Below are positions 37,237 through 48,883 of a DNA stretch of 64,000 bases, one piece after another; within the stretch, counting starts at the first letter, position 1; each line of letters opens with the position of its first letter. A program made the translations under genes and the position numbers. This DNA comes from Mesaphorura yosii. Taxonomy: Eukaryota; Arthropoda; Collembola; Poduromorpha; Tullbergiidae. Below the pieces are notes generated by a model, which was not told where the DNA came from, made no database searches, and saw nothing but the letters and a program-made list of their open reading frames with translations. Location: NCBI GenBank assembly GCA_009869945.1, contig WIXG01000059.1, positions 1 through 64,000 of the forward strand. The letters are read 5' to 3'.

Positions 37237-38362
37237 TTAATTTATGACCAGATTTGTATCAGGAACCGTGATGGCTTCCCGACTTCTATCGACCAGCTGT
37301 TTTATGTCTTGGAGAGCGGTTTCGAGAAACGCGAGCTGTCCAATTGAATCGCCGCAATCAATCTGTTAAACGCAATTATTATCAGAGGTTCACACTTGTA
37401 GAATCTGCATACCTTAGCCCGACGTCCAAGTCTTTGGCTGACCTGCACATACAAATTTTCAATTGCCATATGCAGGCTTCCCATTTCCAGCATCTCTTTC
37501 GATTTCACAGATTTAATCCTGCTCAATCCGGTCTCCAGATCTGCGTGTTTCATACCAAGTTTCTCTCGGCGCTGCTTCAACTGCCCGATCCGATTCTGCA
37601 GTTTCAGTGCCTCGAACTCGGAGTCCTACGGTTGAAATACATAAACTAGAACATGAAAACAAGCTAACAGTTGTTGATAGTCACCAACCACAAAATGTCG
37701 TTTCAGCTCGTTCTGCCTTTCAATGCGTTTCAATCTGGCCTCCTGAACTCTTTGAAGCATGGTTTGCCTCTTCCTGCCCACAGATGCAAAAGCTTCCAGT
37801 AATTTTGGGATGGACTTGAATCTGCCATTACTCTCTGTACAGACGCTCTCCAAATATTGTTTAAATATGAGAAAAGCGTTCAGACGCGATTGTGTCCCGT
37901 GGTCTAGTTTTCGCAAGCAAACAAATTCTTTCTGTAAGTGCTTCTGCTCATCAGCTCCCTGTCTGATTTTCTCATCCGAAGTGTTTGCCCTGTCACCAAA
38001 TTTTTTATATTCGTGATGAAGAGCCTGAAAAATTGCAAAGAGAAATAATGTGATTTCAGAGTCTTTGTAAAAGTTGCTAGGTAGAAGGCTTCTGACGACA
38101 CCTTGACGTAATGCAGCATTAGTGGAAGAGATTCATGAATTTTACGATGTCTGGTCTGAATTGCCTTCAATTCTTCGTAAAAGTTACGCTGAGCTTCTGT
38201 GTAAATGATGAACTCTCCATGCAATTGACGATCCAGATCGGCTAGCTTGTGCTTCCTTTTCTCCAGCTCCCAGGAGTGCAATTCGTAAGACAAAGGAGAT
38301 AATTTGGAAAATGGAGTCATTCTGATTATCAAAAGAACTCGAATATTTAACTCGGAACTCAA
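37237..38362 (-). CDS. CCDC42: CCDC42/CFAP73-family coiled-coil protein
   Basis: Axonemal or manchette coiled-coil protein of the CCDC42/CFAP73 (DUF4200) family, required for sperm head and tail formation in mammals. Exons on the minus strand: 38362-38102, 38024 to about 37689, 37625-37413, 37362-37237; 311 residues against 316 in human CCDC42. The N-terminal third holds the DUF4200-like helix (YELHSWELEKRKHKLADLDR). Mid-protein FLIFKQYLESVCTES and LLEAFASVGRKRQTMLQRVQ match the human YYIFNKYLEKV and RYKTLVSMRHDLMQ blocks. The C-terminus has MGSLHMAIENLYVQVSQRL, which parallels LGTIKMATLNLFQIVSKQL. Nearly all of it is helical. The start could also be the internal Met at 38320. The exon 2 donor has two phase-equivalent choices. 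Confidence 0.85.
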
Positions 38363-41300
38363 CTTTATATAAACTACATCACCAACACATAACAGATAAG
38401 TGCGAGGGCAGTAAATGAATAGTCAATAACGGTCTATCGATTTAACAATAGTACATTACATGCGCTTGCTTAAAAACGGAGACATGTTTGAAAGCAAATG
38501 GCGTTTTTAAACAATTGTGTGAGGAGTCTGATTCGAAAGTCATGTATTTTGTTTTCTCCATTAACTAACGTGTGATGAGATTTTGTCAAAATTTTGCAAA
38601 TTATAGTCATTTCAGGCTGTTTGGAGTCACGTAACTGCTACACCTTAGACGAATCTGTCCATTGTCAGCTAACGTGACTCAATTGAAACGCTAGACTTGA
38701 AAATAGTTTCCTAAAATTCGACTAGATTTTTCCCAACACTAAGAAATTCAACACTAATTAGTTAATGAAACAACGAAAGTCTTGGGAATCTGAAATTATA
38801 CCCGGCCAGAAGAATGATTTCTTCTCTGAACTTGTTTTTTCTCGTTGTAATCAACTCCAGAGTTGATTAATTTTTTCCTGATTATAAATAGCTCACGGTG
38901 TTCATTTTTCAAACTTGTTGGAAAAATATTCGTTTTTAAACTTTCCGTTTATAAACAAGGCGCGTGTAATGTACTAATCTCAGTCATTAGGAAGAATCAT
39001 GCGGGGAATTTGATTCAACAAAAGTTAAGGTTACGTCCAACAACAAATTGTTCGAACTAGTGGCATTGATACTCCAACAATGTTCTAAGGTGTACGTGTT
39101 GTAGTTTAAACGATTGACCAATCTTATTGTGGTTTCTCATTGTTGTCGCTTCATACCTTTAGGATTTTCTAACTTATTTGAACCACATTTCTCATCTCTC
39201 CAGAAACTCCAGATCTATAATCAAAGAACCTTCAATGAAGCATCTCGCCCATGCCATGGTGTGTACGTTGCGTGGGGGATTGTGAGAAAGAGCCGAGGTT
39301 CTATTCGCCATGGAGGCCATGAGGCACGTACTGCCATTGCCGCATCGTTGTTTCCGTGGGTGGTTTATTTTTGGAAATCCGAAGACAAGTCCTTTGGAAT
39401 GTAGGAGGAGAGAGACACGGGAGCGGTGATGCACGAGTGCCATGTCGAGACCCGATATCGGAAATATGCCGTATGAATCATAGCTTTCGTGAACTCGGGC
39501 AAGTGGGACAGTTTGTTTTGGGTTATTTGAGTTCATGCTCAGCATGGAGAGTGTCCAGAATGCGCATTCGTGATTAAAAATATTAAAATTGAATTTTATC
39601 TTTCAAAAACCAAATGTTTGTGGCCTGTCGTGTTTCCTTCGGGCTCTGATTCTCTGATTCGTGACTGTGTGTGACTCTTCGAGTGTGACTCACATTGTTT
39701 GGACTTCCATTTTCATATTTCATGTATATTTACAAAGTGCGTCTGCAAAAACTCATACTACACTTTGTTAAATGGTTTGATGCAACACTAACGCAATACG
39801 CAGTGCAACAAAAGACCAGCGCAGCGGCAGCAGTCCATGACCAGGACAGATGTTTTCGTGAAAAGGGAATCATATTAAAAGACTTTGGGTGCAGTGCCGG
39901 GGCAAAAAGTGCAGCAACAATACACGTATGACTAACACACTGACTACAACTACAAAGAGATTAGAGACCGAATTCTGTATACGAGTTGAAGTCCAAATGT
40001 TCGTACAACTGCTGGAATACTAATATCAGAAATCAGATTAACAAGCTTCGCAAGCAATACGAGTGATCAGTGAGTGACTAAAACAGTTTGATACAGTGTG
40101 CAAGGCATCGAGTTTTCGCTTCTGATTCGTCGTAATCTCCAAATTTAAGACGAGATCACAGTTTGCAGCAAAGAAGAGACTGATCAGTCAGACCGGTTAC
40201 CAATTGCAATTTTCACACGCTACTTCGGTTGTTTACTTTCGTACAGTTGTTTGAGGTTGTCCAGCAGTCTATTTCTAGTGTACAATAATTCTAGTCTGAT
40301 TTGACTTTGATACAACTTTTTAAGATAATCAATATCGAGTTGTGCGCATTGCAATCACACAGTCACTGAGACTTTATACATTGTTGTAATTACATTAGGT
40401 GTAAGTATAAAATCGTACCGTGGTTGTGAACTGCGACATGCTATGCAATTTTTATCGTTGACATAACTGCCAATACACGTGTATAGAGCTTCACGTCTTT
40501 CCAGAAGTAAAAATCTCATCAACTAGAAGGAATTGGTTCTGTCAGGTGTATCTTAAGTAAATAACCTTAGCAAATAGCACCTTTATCTAAATCCTTCCTG
40601 TCTCTCTGGACTATCAGCCGTCGGTATTCGTCAATCCACATGCCACCACCTCTTTTTGAATAATCACTCACTTAGCTTTAACACATAATCACAGGCATTG
40701 CAACAGTGTTTAAGTAATATCACGTGTCCAGTCCAGTGATTGTTGACTAGGACGAAGAAGCTTAATGTGAAATGTGAGGAATGGAATTGTATGATCTGAT
40801 CTCGCGTATCACGACTTGGATAAGTGTTTAAATACCGATCGCATTGTACAAACAGAGCGTCACATCACAGCAGTAACCAGCCGTGCATTGCCTCCGATGT
40901 TTACAATTTTATTGGTGCGACGACTGAGTATATATTTATAAATATTATGATTGTGTAATCGCGGTTGCATCAAGAATGAGAACGACGTAATGTAACAATT
41001 TACGTGATACTTCTGTAACGTTCACTGTTTACTATTTACTCGACAAGTGGTGATAGCGACGTTAGACAAGACAGCCGTTTGCAGCAACTGAGACAAAACC
41101 GACGGACCTCGACGCTTCGATTTGGGCAGTTGTCTTCCGTAGCTCAGTTGGATAAGTTGAACTGGAGGCTACGTTTTCTTACAGAGCTTATAGTTAAAGT
41201 ATTACTTTCTGAGGTCTGCCGTGAGTCGTAAGTACAAACTTGAAAGATCCTCTTCAAGAGCAATGCAATTACACTTGTAATGTCCTCCAGTTCCAATAGC

Positions 41301-41640
41301 AATTTTCTTACCTCTTGGATGCAAATAAGTCATTTCCTATTTCCTTTGTCATCTTCTACAAGTACAAGTGCATAATAGATACTTATTGCGTAATTATAAT
41401 TGGTGAGCTACAGCAAGGCAATTTCGTTTGCAACAACTCGTCGATATTAGTTAGCACCGTGTATAACAGTGTAGTAGCAATAAAGCTAGTAGTCAGAACA
41501 ACTCAAGTTAAATGTAAAGACGTAGTAATAAGAAATAAGAACAGCATTTACCCTGCCAGCTTAGCATAAGATTAATATTAGTCAGCAACAAGTGTTCATT
41601 TGAGCTGCACCATCATAACACATCGTCTCAAGTTCTGCAA
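38363..41640. other. Long intergenic stretch, no recognised gene
   Basis: More than 3 kb of mostly A/T-rich DNA with many stops. Short frames at 39114-39545 on both strands overlap one another and have no recognised motif. At 41140-41160 there is a tRNA A-box-like string (tagctcagttggataag), but no matching B box or cloverleaf. Non-coding first exons of RALGPS or of the candidate gene at 41.6 kb could lie here. Confidence 0.45.
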
Positions 41641-43078
41641 AGAACAAACTTGTCTCATACGTGTGAATGTGAACTTTTGAACAAAAGAACGGAAACTGAA
41701 CTGGAGAACAATTCATCTGTCAACTACTGCCAATTGAAGTTCTTTCGTCATCTCCTGCTTCCAAAACTGAATCCTGAAACTGCTCCAAGGCCAACGTACC
41801 CACCTCGCAATCGAATCTTTCCTCAGCCGGCAATCATCAAAGCAAAAGGTAAAACAAAATTCTCAGCTTTTCGCAAATAGTTTGTTTCGCAAAGTTAGAA
41901 TTCTGCTGCAGCATGCTTTTTGAAAAATGATCCGTAGCGGTAGCAGTAGCTGTTTTTCGTTTCTAGTTTCGTTTGACATGTCTCGAATGCATCCATATTT
42001 TTACTGGTGCGAAATCTCACGATTAAGCAACTTATGTAAAAATTGTTGTTGCAGTGATTTCGAATTCAGCGCTTTATAAGAAGCCATGTCATTTTACAAG
42101 TCGGAATTCCGTTCTCGAGAAATGAAGCAGGCGGGAAATGGATATGGCGCATTTCGGAAATTTCTGCAAAATTCTTCGTCCTGTTTTTATTTTCATGTTG
42201 AGACTACCCAGAACCCATAAAATATCTCATAAAATAGTGCACATTGAAATTTTAAATTGAAGAATGCGAGTGCGAGTCTCTTGCGGGCCGGGTTCCTTGA
42301 AGCGTGCTCAGCCAGAACTCATAAAATCGCTTTATAGCTTGGCGAGAAATTTCCAATTTATACCAATGCTGAACATGGTTGCAAATGTTCAAGTTTATGT
42401 AGTTAATTTCGAATGCAACATGCAACAAGCCCCTCTCCATGCTTCAACTAACTGCTGAAATGGAAAGCGTAGTATGACTAACTTTTGCACTAAAAGGCAG
42501 AGGCGATATAAGCCTATGAGTCATCAGAAGCTTTGCACAGTGAACTTCCTAGCAAGCCCAATTGTGGACTTTCTCATCCAAGACCGTCTCCAGCACATTG
42601 ACGTCGACGCGGTTTCTAATTGAAGTGGCTAGTAGTTGGGTGCAATGTGTAATTGAACTTTGCAACAGCCTCTTAAACATTTGATTAGCGCATCAATTTA
42701 TCCTGCCGTTGCTCCGTTCCATTGCCTTGCATTGTAGAGAAAGGATAAAAGCTTTCCTGTGACTTGTGACATGTGCGAAACTGCAGTAGGGGTAAATTGA
42801 AACTACGCTCTCCTTTTTGCAATGCTGTTTTTGCGAATAGTTTTACTAAAACACTGTCGCTTGCGTCGCGCCGAATTGACTGAAGGGTAATTCACTATTC
42901 GCACGTCTTGATTTTAATGAGTTACTACGCATTCAGGCAAGATTGTGGATGTAATTCTCATCTTCTTTGGTTCGTTTCCTTAATTTTTCAGGTAGCAGTC
43001 GTCCTGAAGACGCCGTGACGACGAAGATGATCGACGCTGGTGCCAGGAAGGATGAAAACGTTGTCACTCCTCGCTAAA
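41641..43078 (+). CDS. Candidate two-exon gene of unknown function, 5' end missing
   Basis: Not a recognised family. An open frame runs to a good donor (GCAAAAG|GTAAAA) at about 41848, and a second exon starts after a ttttcag acceptor near 42992 and ends with TAA at 43078. Phase 1 matches across the join. The reading gives FRHLLLPKLNPETAP, then RPTYPPRNRIFPQPAIIK and, after the intron, SSRPEDAVTTKMIDAG. No ATG exists in frame upstream, so a further 5' exon is needed. It might be a small basic organellar protein, but this is only a guess. Confidence 0.35.
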
Positions 43079-44575
43079 AATTGAATGTGGGAACGGCGTA
43101 CTAATTGAGTTTGTACTATCTCAACTGAGTAGAAGAATCCACACTGCTCCTGAGCTGAGATTTATATTTAGACTTTCTTGACGTAATAGTGGCGTGGTGT
43201 AAGGCGAATGACTGAATTATCTGGAATGATTGACATGTGACGGTGTACGGAGCCTCTTCCAACAGAGATATTACCGACAAAGTCATTATTGAAAGGTGGC
43301 TTGACCTGAGATGAGATTTATCACGCAATAAGTGAAGAAGTGAAGAACTGCTTTGATGAAAATTGATTTATTCGTATTTAATTACTGAACAACTGAACCT
43401 GTCATAAAAGCTGAAGCAAGAAACAACTCTGACTATCAACTCAGCGGAGATTTCCTCTTTCAATTTCGGTTTGGCATTCCAAATCTCTGCATAAATCTCA
43501 ATCTCAAAGATTCTCAGCCCTGCCCTTCTGGAACCCATCGTGCTTCTGTTCGTGCATCGCATCAAGCATTGGTGATGACATTGAACAATATGAGCATGCC
43601 TTGTACTGAATAAGAGGGCAATCTCATCATCGTTGCGACGTTCTGTTCTCCGTCTTAGCCAGTGTTTATATTTAGAATATAATTCGGTTCTTCCGAAGAA
43701 GGACACTAAACAGAAGACCACGCGACCTTCCTCCACATCTGTACGCTGTACCATATTACGAGAAAGGTGAGCTTGGAAGCTATACACGAAGGCATCTTTC
43801 TCAAACGCAGCAATTCTATTGGAAATGTCTTCAATCGGGAGATACTCGGAAATTCCCCGGGAGTCGTCCTCCCATATTTCTACTTATGTAAGTCAAACTA
43901 AATATTCCTGGTAGTCGTCTGACTTGAAACCATGCAAAATAGCCTTCAGTGAGAACATACTTATTATACACATGGCGCCAATGGACTGAGCATAGTCTTG
44001 TGCTCTAGTCAGAGTTACAGTCATAAAACAAATTACATCATTATTTCGGTTGCGGTCAGGGTATTTTCTAACCTCGTTGTTTTATTCGGAGTCCGAGTTA
44101 CTTTTAGTTCAGTTTCGGTGCCGGGACATCAATGACGCAACTAAGTACTCATTCGTAGAAAGTGACAGTGACAGAGAGAGGTCTTGTTTGCGACAGAACA
44201 ACAATTATTTCAGTACTCTTACCCAGATGATTGATTTAAATATTTTGCTGAGATTTTTTGTTCAAGTAAGCGGTAATTGCTTTTTTTGTCATATCGATAT
44301 CGTGTTTTCGTGTTGTCTCTCAGGATGGGTTTAGAAACAACAAGGGCAAGCGTCAAGCGTTTACGACTTACAATTGAGACTGCGGAAGGAAATACTGTTG
44401 CTGGTTTGATTCCAGTAAAGATAAGATAATGTGCTGGAGAATTTGACTTCCATAGAATTTCACGTTTTCGCTCTATGCCACTCGAAAATCTGAGAGCTTT
44501 AAAAGGATTATCGCGTTTTCACACGGCGTCATAATTCGTGCCGTTTTGATTGTACAGGGTCGTGGACTACGCAAG
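43079..44575. other. Upstream region of RALGPS
   Basis: No recognised gene. A minus-strand frame at 43368-43787 lacks family similarity and splice support. An acceptor (ttgtacag) just before 44559 shows that the first RALGPS coding exon is preceded by at least one non-coding exon, which probably lies in this stretch or further left. Confidence 0.45.
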
Positions 44576-46903
44576 ATGTCTTGTTTTGATTCGCATTCGC
44601 GTGTTGATAACGACGAGCATCGAGTGACGAAGAGGACGTTCAGTACCAGGTAAGCGCTAAATTTGTGGTCAGTTCATTAGTTAATTCCAGCTGCGTGATT
44701 CCTCAACTGACGTAACGAATGATGAGTTGCATACTAACAGCTAACTCCTTTGCTATGTTTAGTTCCCTGCCACGACCTGGAAAGACGAACAATCACAACT
44801 TTGCCTCCACCTCGAACCTGTTTCAAGTTACACGAATTCCACCCGAAGATGTGGCGAATCAATTGACATTCATTGATTTGGAGTTATTTGTACAAATTGA
44901 TCTGGAAGAACTGATTTCCTGTGGATGGATAAAGAAGAACAAACAGCAAATATCTCCGAATGTTGTTGGATACACTCGCCGTTTCAATCATGTAAGTCTG
45001 ATGCACACTTTCCCGATACAGAAAAAACGCGTGGGAGTACAAAACTGTTTCTAATCCAAAATCGTAACCATCTTGCGTTTAGGTCAGTTATTGGGTTGTA
45101 GAGGAAATCTTATCACATGACACGTGCAAGGGCAGAGCAGACGTGATTTCTTACTTTGTCAAAGTCTCCAAGCGTCTATACGAACTTAACAATCTTCACT
45201 CCTTGTTCGCCATCATCTCTGCCCTCAGGAGCGCATCCATTTACAGGTAATTATTAAATGTAATCATGACGTAGGCCCTAGCGCATCTCAAGTCAACTGT
45301 GTGCATATAATTCCAACAGACTGAATCACACGTGGGCTGTGATCCCGAAGAAAGATAAACAAACAATAGAAAAATACGTGGAATTATTCTCAGACAAAGA
45401 TAACTGGTCCAAGCTCAGAGAGCATATGAATTTACTCAGAATTCCATGCATTCCGTATATCGGTAAGTGTTGTGTTATGCCTACTCTGCTGCATTCTTTA
45501 ATATTTCCGAATTTCTGACTTTTCCAGGTGTTTATCTGACCGATCTCGTTTACTTGAGCATGGCGAATCCTTCTGGTAGCCTGAAAGAGAACCTGTCCGC
45601 CAATAACATTTTTCGAATTGTGACGACATATCAGACTGAGTCCAACTACGACCAAATGACAAAAATCTACCCTCTGCAAGCCCAGCTGCGCTCCGTACGT
45701 TACATCGACGAGCTCCTCAAGTTTGTGGAAGACGACAATTACAAGAAATCCCTGCAGCTTGAACCACCTTCAAGTGCAAATGCGAACAACAACAAAAGTC
45801 CAGCCAAATTCGTCCCAGGACATAAGAAGACGAATAGTTGGGGCAATAAGTAAGTTGCGTTGCACTCATAACTTCCGCTTCAGTTAGTGATGGGTTTCTT
45901 CCCATCGTAAAGACTGATGAGACGAATTCGGAATTGGTATCAGTTTAGCAATATGTGGATCAATTCTTAAATGACTGAAAGTTGAGCTTAACTTATTTGA
46001 TCAGTCGATTTTTCATGTTTTGCCTCTCACTCACACATAATCAGTCTTAGGACATGTGTAACGGTACCAATACATGTCGGAGGGCATGCTGGTCATGTGT
46101 GTGCAGTATTGGGAAATTGAGCAACAAATGTAGAACTTACAAGTAAAAAAACCCTCTGAGTTTATCTCACTGATCACACCTTACATGCATATTTAACTTC
46201 AAGAAGGAACTTACTATTGATCTACTCTCATGATAGGTCAAAGCTGAGCAGTAGCGAATCAAACAGTACCGAAAGTCTAAGGAATTTGATTGATGACTCC
46301 ATACTGGAGAGAAGTGGCGAATCCAACTTGTCAGACACAATCAATTCGAAGGTCGGCGACGAAGATCAGGTTGACGCGGTAAATATTACACTCGAAGGTT
46401 GTCTACGCCGAAAAACTCTTTTGAAGAACGGGAAAAAGCCTAGCATGACTGCATGGCAAAGATATTGGGTTCAAGTTTGGGGTTCAGCTCTACTCTTCTA
46501 CTCTGCAAAGTCTCTGACAGGGTTAGCAGTCAGGAAAATGTTCCGTTTCAATACAACTTCTCTTGTCCAACCAAACTAATCATACTGTTCTCTGCAGTTC
46601 TGACAGATCTGATTTCAAAATGGAACCTTGCAAAATGAAGTCCACGCTTAGCTGCCAAGTGCAAATGGCGGACGATACAGTACATCCAGACTCTTTCAAT
46701 TTGGCGGATCCACACACAGGTATATCAGGCATCAAACGCTACGCAAAATTTGTTGACGAGCACATCGATTTAATAGTAATGTTTCAGGCACAATGTACAA
46801 GTTCCGTGCTGGAAGCGTTTCACGAGCTTTAATCTGGTGTCGGAAGATTCAAGACTCTCAAAAGAAGCCAAATCGCCACACGAACCTAATCAAGTTTGAT
46901 TAG
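44576..46903 (+). CDS. RALGPS: Ral guanine nucleotide exchange factor RALGPS with PH domain
   Basis: Activates the small GTPase Ral by GDP/GTP exchange at membranes. Exons: 44576-44649, 44763-44991, 45083-45246, 45320-45462, 45528-45849, 46237-46521, 46598-46719, 46788-46903; 484 residues against about 557 in human RALGPS1. The RasGEF (CDC25) domain is about 47-290: [92 protein letters not shown] and [16 protein letters not shown]. The PH domain is about 361-475 ([58 protein letters not shown]) and the chain ends NLIKFD, like human NLMSFE. The linker is short and I see no PxxP SH3-binding motif there, unlike human RALGPS1. A non-coding upstream exon is implied. Confidence 0.95.
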
Positions 46904-47506
46904 AATCAATTCTGCTAATACAACTCTCCAACGCTGGCAACTGCAGTACCGTGTTCAGTTCAAGTTAAATGTGGTTTTAGATTACTACACGCGTTTCTCA
47001 CATCACATCGTTTGTGGATAGAATACAATTTTCGACTTTTATACATGAAAATATCTTTATAGTGTTATATGAAATTATCTACTCTATTATAAAAAGTACA
47101 TGTGTTCATAAATAAACGGAATATGCATCTTATCGAAAGTTGATGTTGAACCTGAGCAATAAATTGCTTCAATGCGACTCCAACAGGCAATCCATTACGT
47201 GAATCATATAGCATACGAGCCATTAAAGAGCAAGTGAATTTGGATTTATTGACTAGACTTCAAATATTTATAACAAGAGTTGTAATGGTTCCTTTAATGA
47301 GTGCTGGCCAACCAGACCTCAGTCCTGGTAGCTTAGCAGCAGAGTAGAGATCCTTAACACTTTGACAAGTTGTAACGAAGTTGTACATGAAAATCTTGCG
47401 TAGGGAATATACGTATTTACATCGGTAATACTATCCTTGTTTAAAACTATGCGTTGGTTAGAAATTAAAGAGGGTATGAGTTCTGTATCACAATGATGAG
47501 AAGTAA
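46904..47506. other. Convergent 3' ends of RALGPS and the RING-CH gene
   Basis: About 600 bases, with AATAAA on the plus strand at 47111 and again near 47158. No gene seen. The two 3' UTRs may overlap. Confidence 0.5.
47111..47116 (+). terminator. Polyadenylation signal for RALGPS
   Basis: AATAAA 207 bases after the RALGPS stop on the same strand. Confidence 0.5.
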
Positions 47507-48429
47507 TTAAATTTTAGTTTCAGACACTGGCAATTCTGGATTTCTAGACAAAATCTTCACACTTGAGACCCTGGCTTGCTGATATGCAGAATATGTGCTC
47601 TGACCCAGGAATCTAAATGAAGTCAGATAAAAATTATGCAAGATTTTTCCGTCCATTGTTTTATGAAGAGCAAGTTAATGAAATCGAGCTTACTTGCAGA
47701 TCACGTAAGTAGCAATGACAGCAATTCCAATGACGAGTACTTTGTACGGTGGCGTGGGCAAGACGTGACACAGAGCCCACGTTGACATAAATATCCCACC
47801 AATTGCGGCGATCATCAGGGAGAATCGAAGCCAATGTGCTGCTGAAACATCCGAACAAGCAGACCAACTCAGTGACTTTTCTCTCTCCAGTTTGTAAGGA
47901 GTCTTGCAGATCGAGCAGCTTGCTATTCCAGATGACGCTTTCTGGAAAGAGAATTGGCGATTCATTTCATTGTCGGGTTAGGTTTAGTTTCGTCTAGAAA
48001 AAGCATAAGCAGAACAAGGACTCACCGTCAGCAACCAACGACGCAAGCATTCGTGATGTACCGTTGCGACATCACCTCGACATTCACATGGCTGAATTAA
48101 TGGACCCGAATCAGTTGCTTCAGGGTCATAGCAGAAGTAGCAGCCAATATTCTCCACGGGACTGTATTTCTCCTCTGGAACGAAACAAAAACAAAAGGAC
48201 ATGAGATGAAAGTTCGGAATAAAATATTCTGGTAATGCAGAACTCAGAACGCGTTTTCCTGTCCTTTTCTCCGACTGTTATCTCGACACACACACACCAT
48301 CCACGGAAAATTACCTTCCGAAAATTCGGTTGTATGTTGGATCAAATGCGACTTCGATTCTTCGCCACTTTGAATATTTGTTGAAAATGCGTTCTTTAAG
48401 ATTTTTGCACAGAAGTTTACAGTGTCCAT
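47507..48429 (-). CDS. RING-CH (MARCH-type) ubiquitin ligase segment
   Basis: Membrane E3 ubiquitin ligase module. Exons on the minus strand: 48429-48315, 48174-48026, 47941-47694, 47612-47507. Read alone from the Met at 48429 this gives 205 residues. The C4HC3 RING-CH is complete: GCYFCYDPE, LIQPCECRGD, VATVHHECLRRWLL, then SCSICKTPYKLE. Two hydrophobic segments follow (FSLMIAAIGGIFMSTWALC and YKVLVIGIAVIATYVIC), then a short cytosolic tail. No signal sequence is visible, and the start has no special support. It lies 455 bases downstream, on the same strand, of an exon that ends in a strong donor. I therefore think it is more likely the 3' part of the 7-transmembrane gene at 48884-50744 than a separate gene. 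The domain is certain; gene boundaries are not. Confidence 0.85.
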
Positions 48430-48883
48430 TACGCACAGACAAAATCATACTGCCAGTAATGTTAACTCTTGTTGCAATCTTTTTCGACTGACGTTAGTTC
48501 ATGTGTACTCTATTGAGAGGAGTAACAATAGCAAAACCGGTTTTTGAAGTACACCTTTGCTCTTTACTTCTTGTATCAGCTTATTTATACTACCATATCA
48601 ATTGAAGAGATTTTAAAGCAACGAGTGAGGGAATAAAATGAGAGAGATATGCGGCTACAGGAAATACAAGTTCCGCGTTTGACGAATTGCGATTGACATG
48701 CTCTTTTGGCCGTGGCATTGATGTTGAATTTATTAACTTCAATGTTACTCACCCAGAACTCCTTATTTTAGTACGATTACGAGTAGCAAAGTTGTAAAAT
48801 TGTGCGCTTCACTTTTTATCGCATTTCCAGATTAAGAAAAGGAAGTGGCACGATCTGGCGTATTTATGCAAAGGGTTGCTTAC

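Noticed and set aside
39114-39545. Overlapping frames on both strands near 39.3 kb
   Set aside because: Mutual overlap on opposite strands, no known domain, no polyadenylation or splice context.
41133-41215. tRNA gene
   Set aside because: A good A-box string (tagctcagttggataag) is present, but there is no B box (GGTTCGAANCC) and no cloverleaf or acceptor-stem pairing.
43368-43787. 139-codon minus-strand frame
   Set aside because: No recognised motif, non-ATG start, and no splice context; probably chance.
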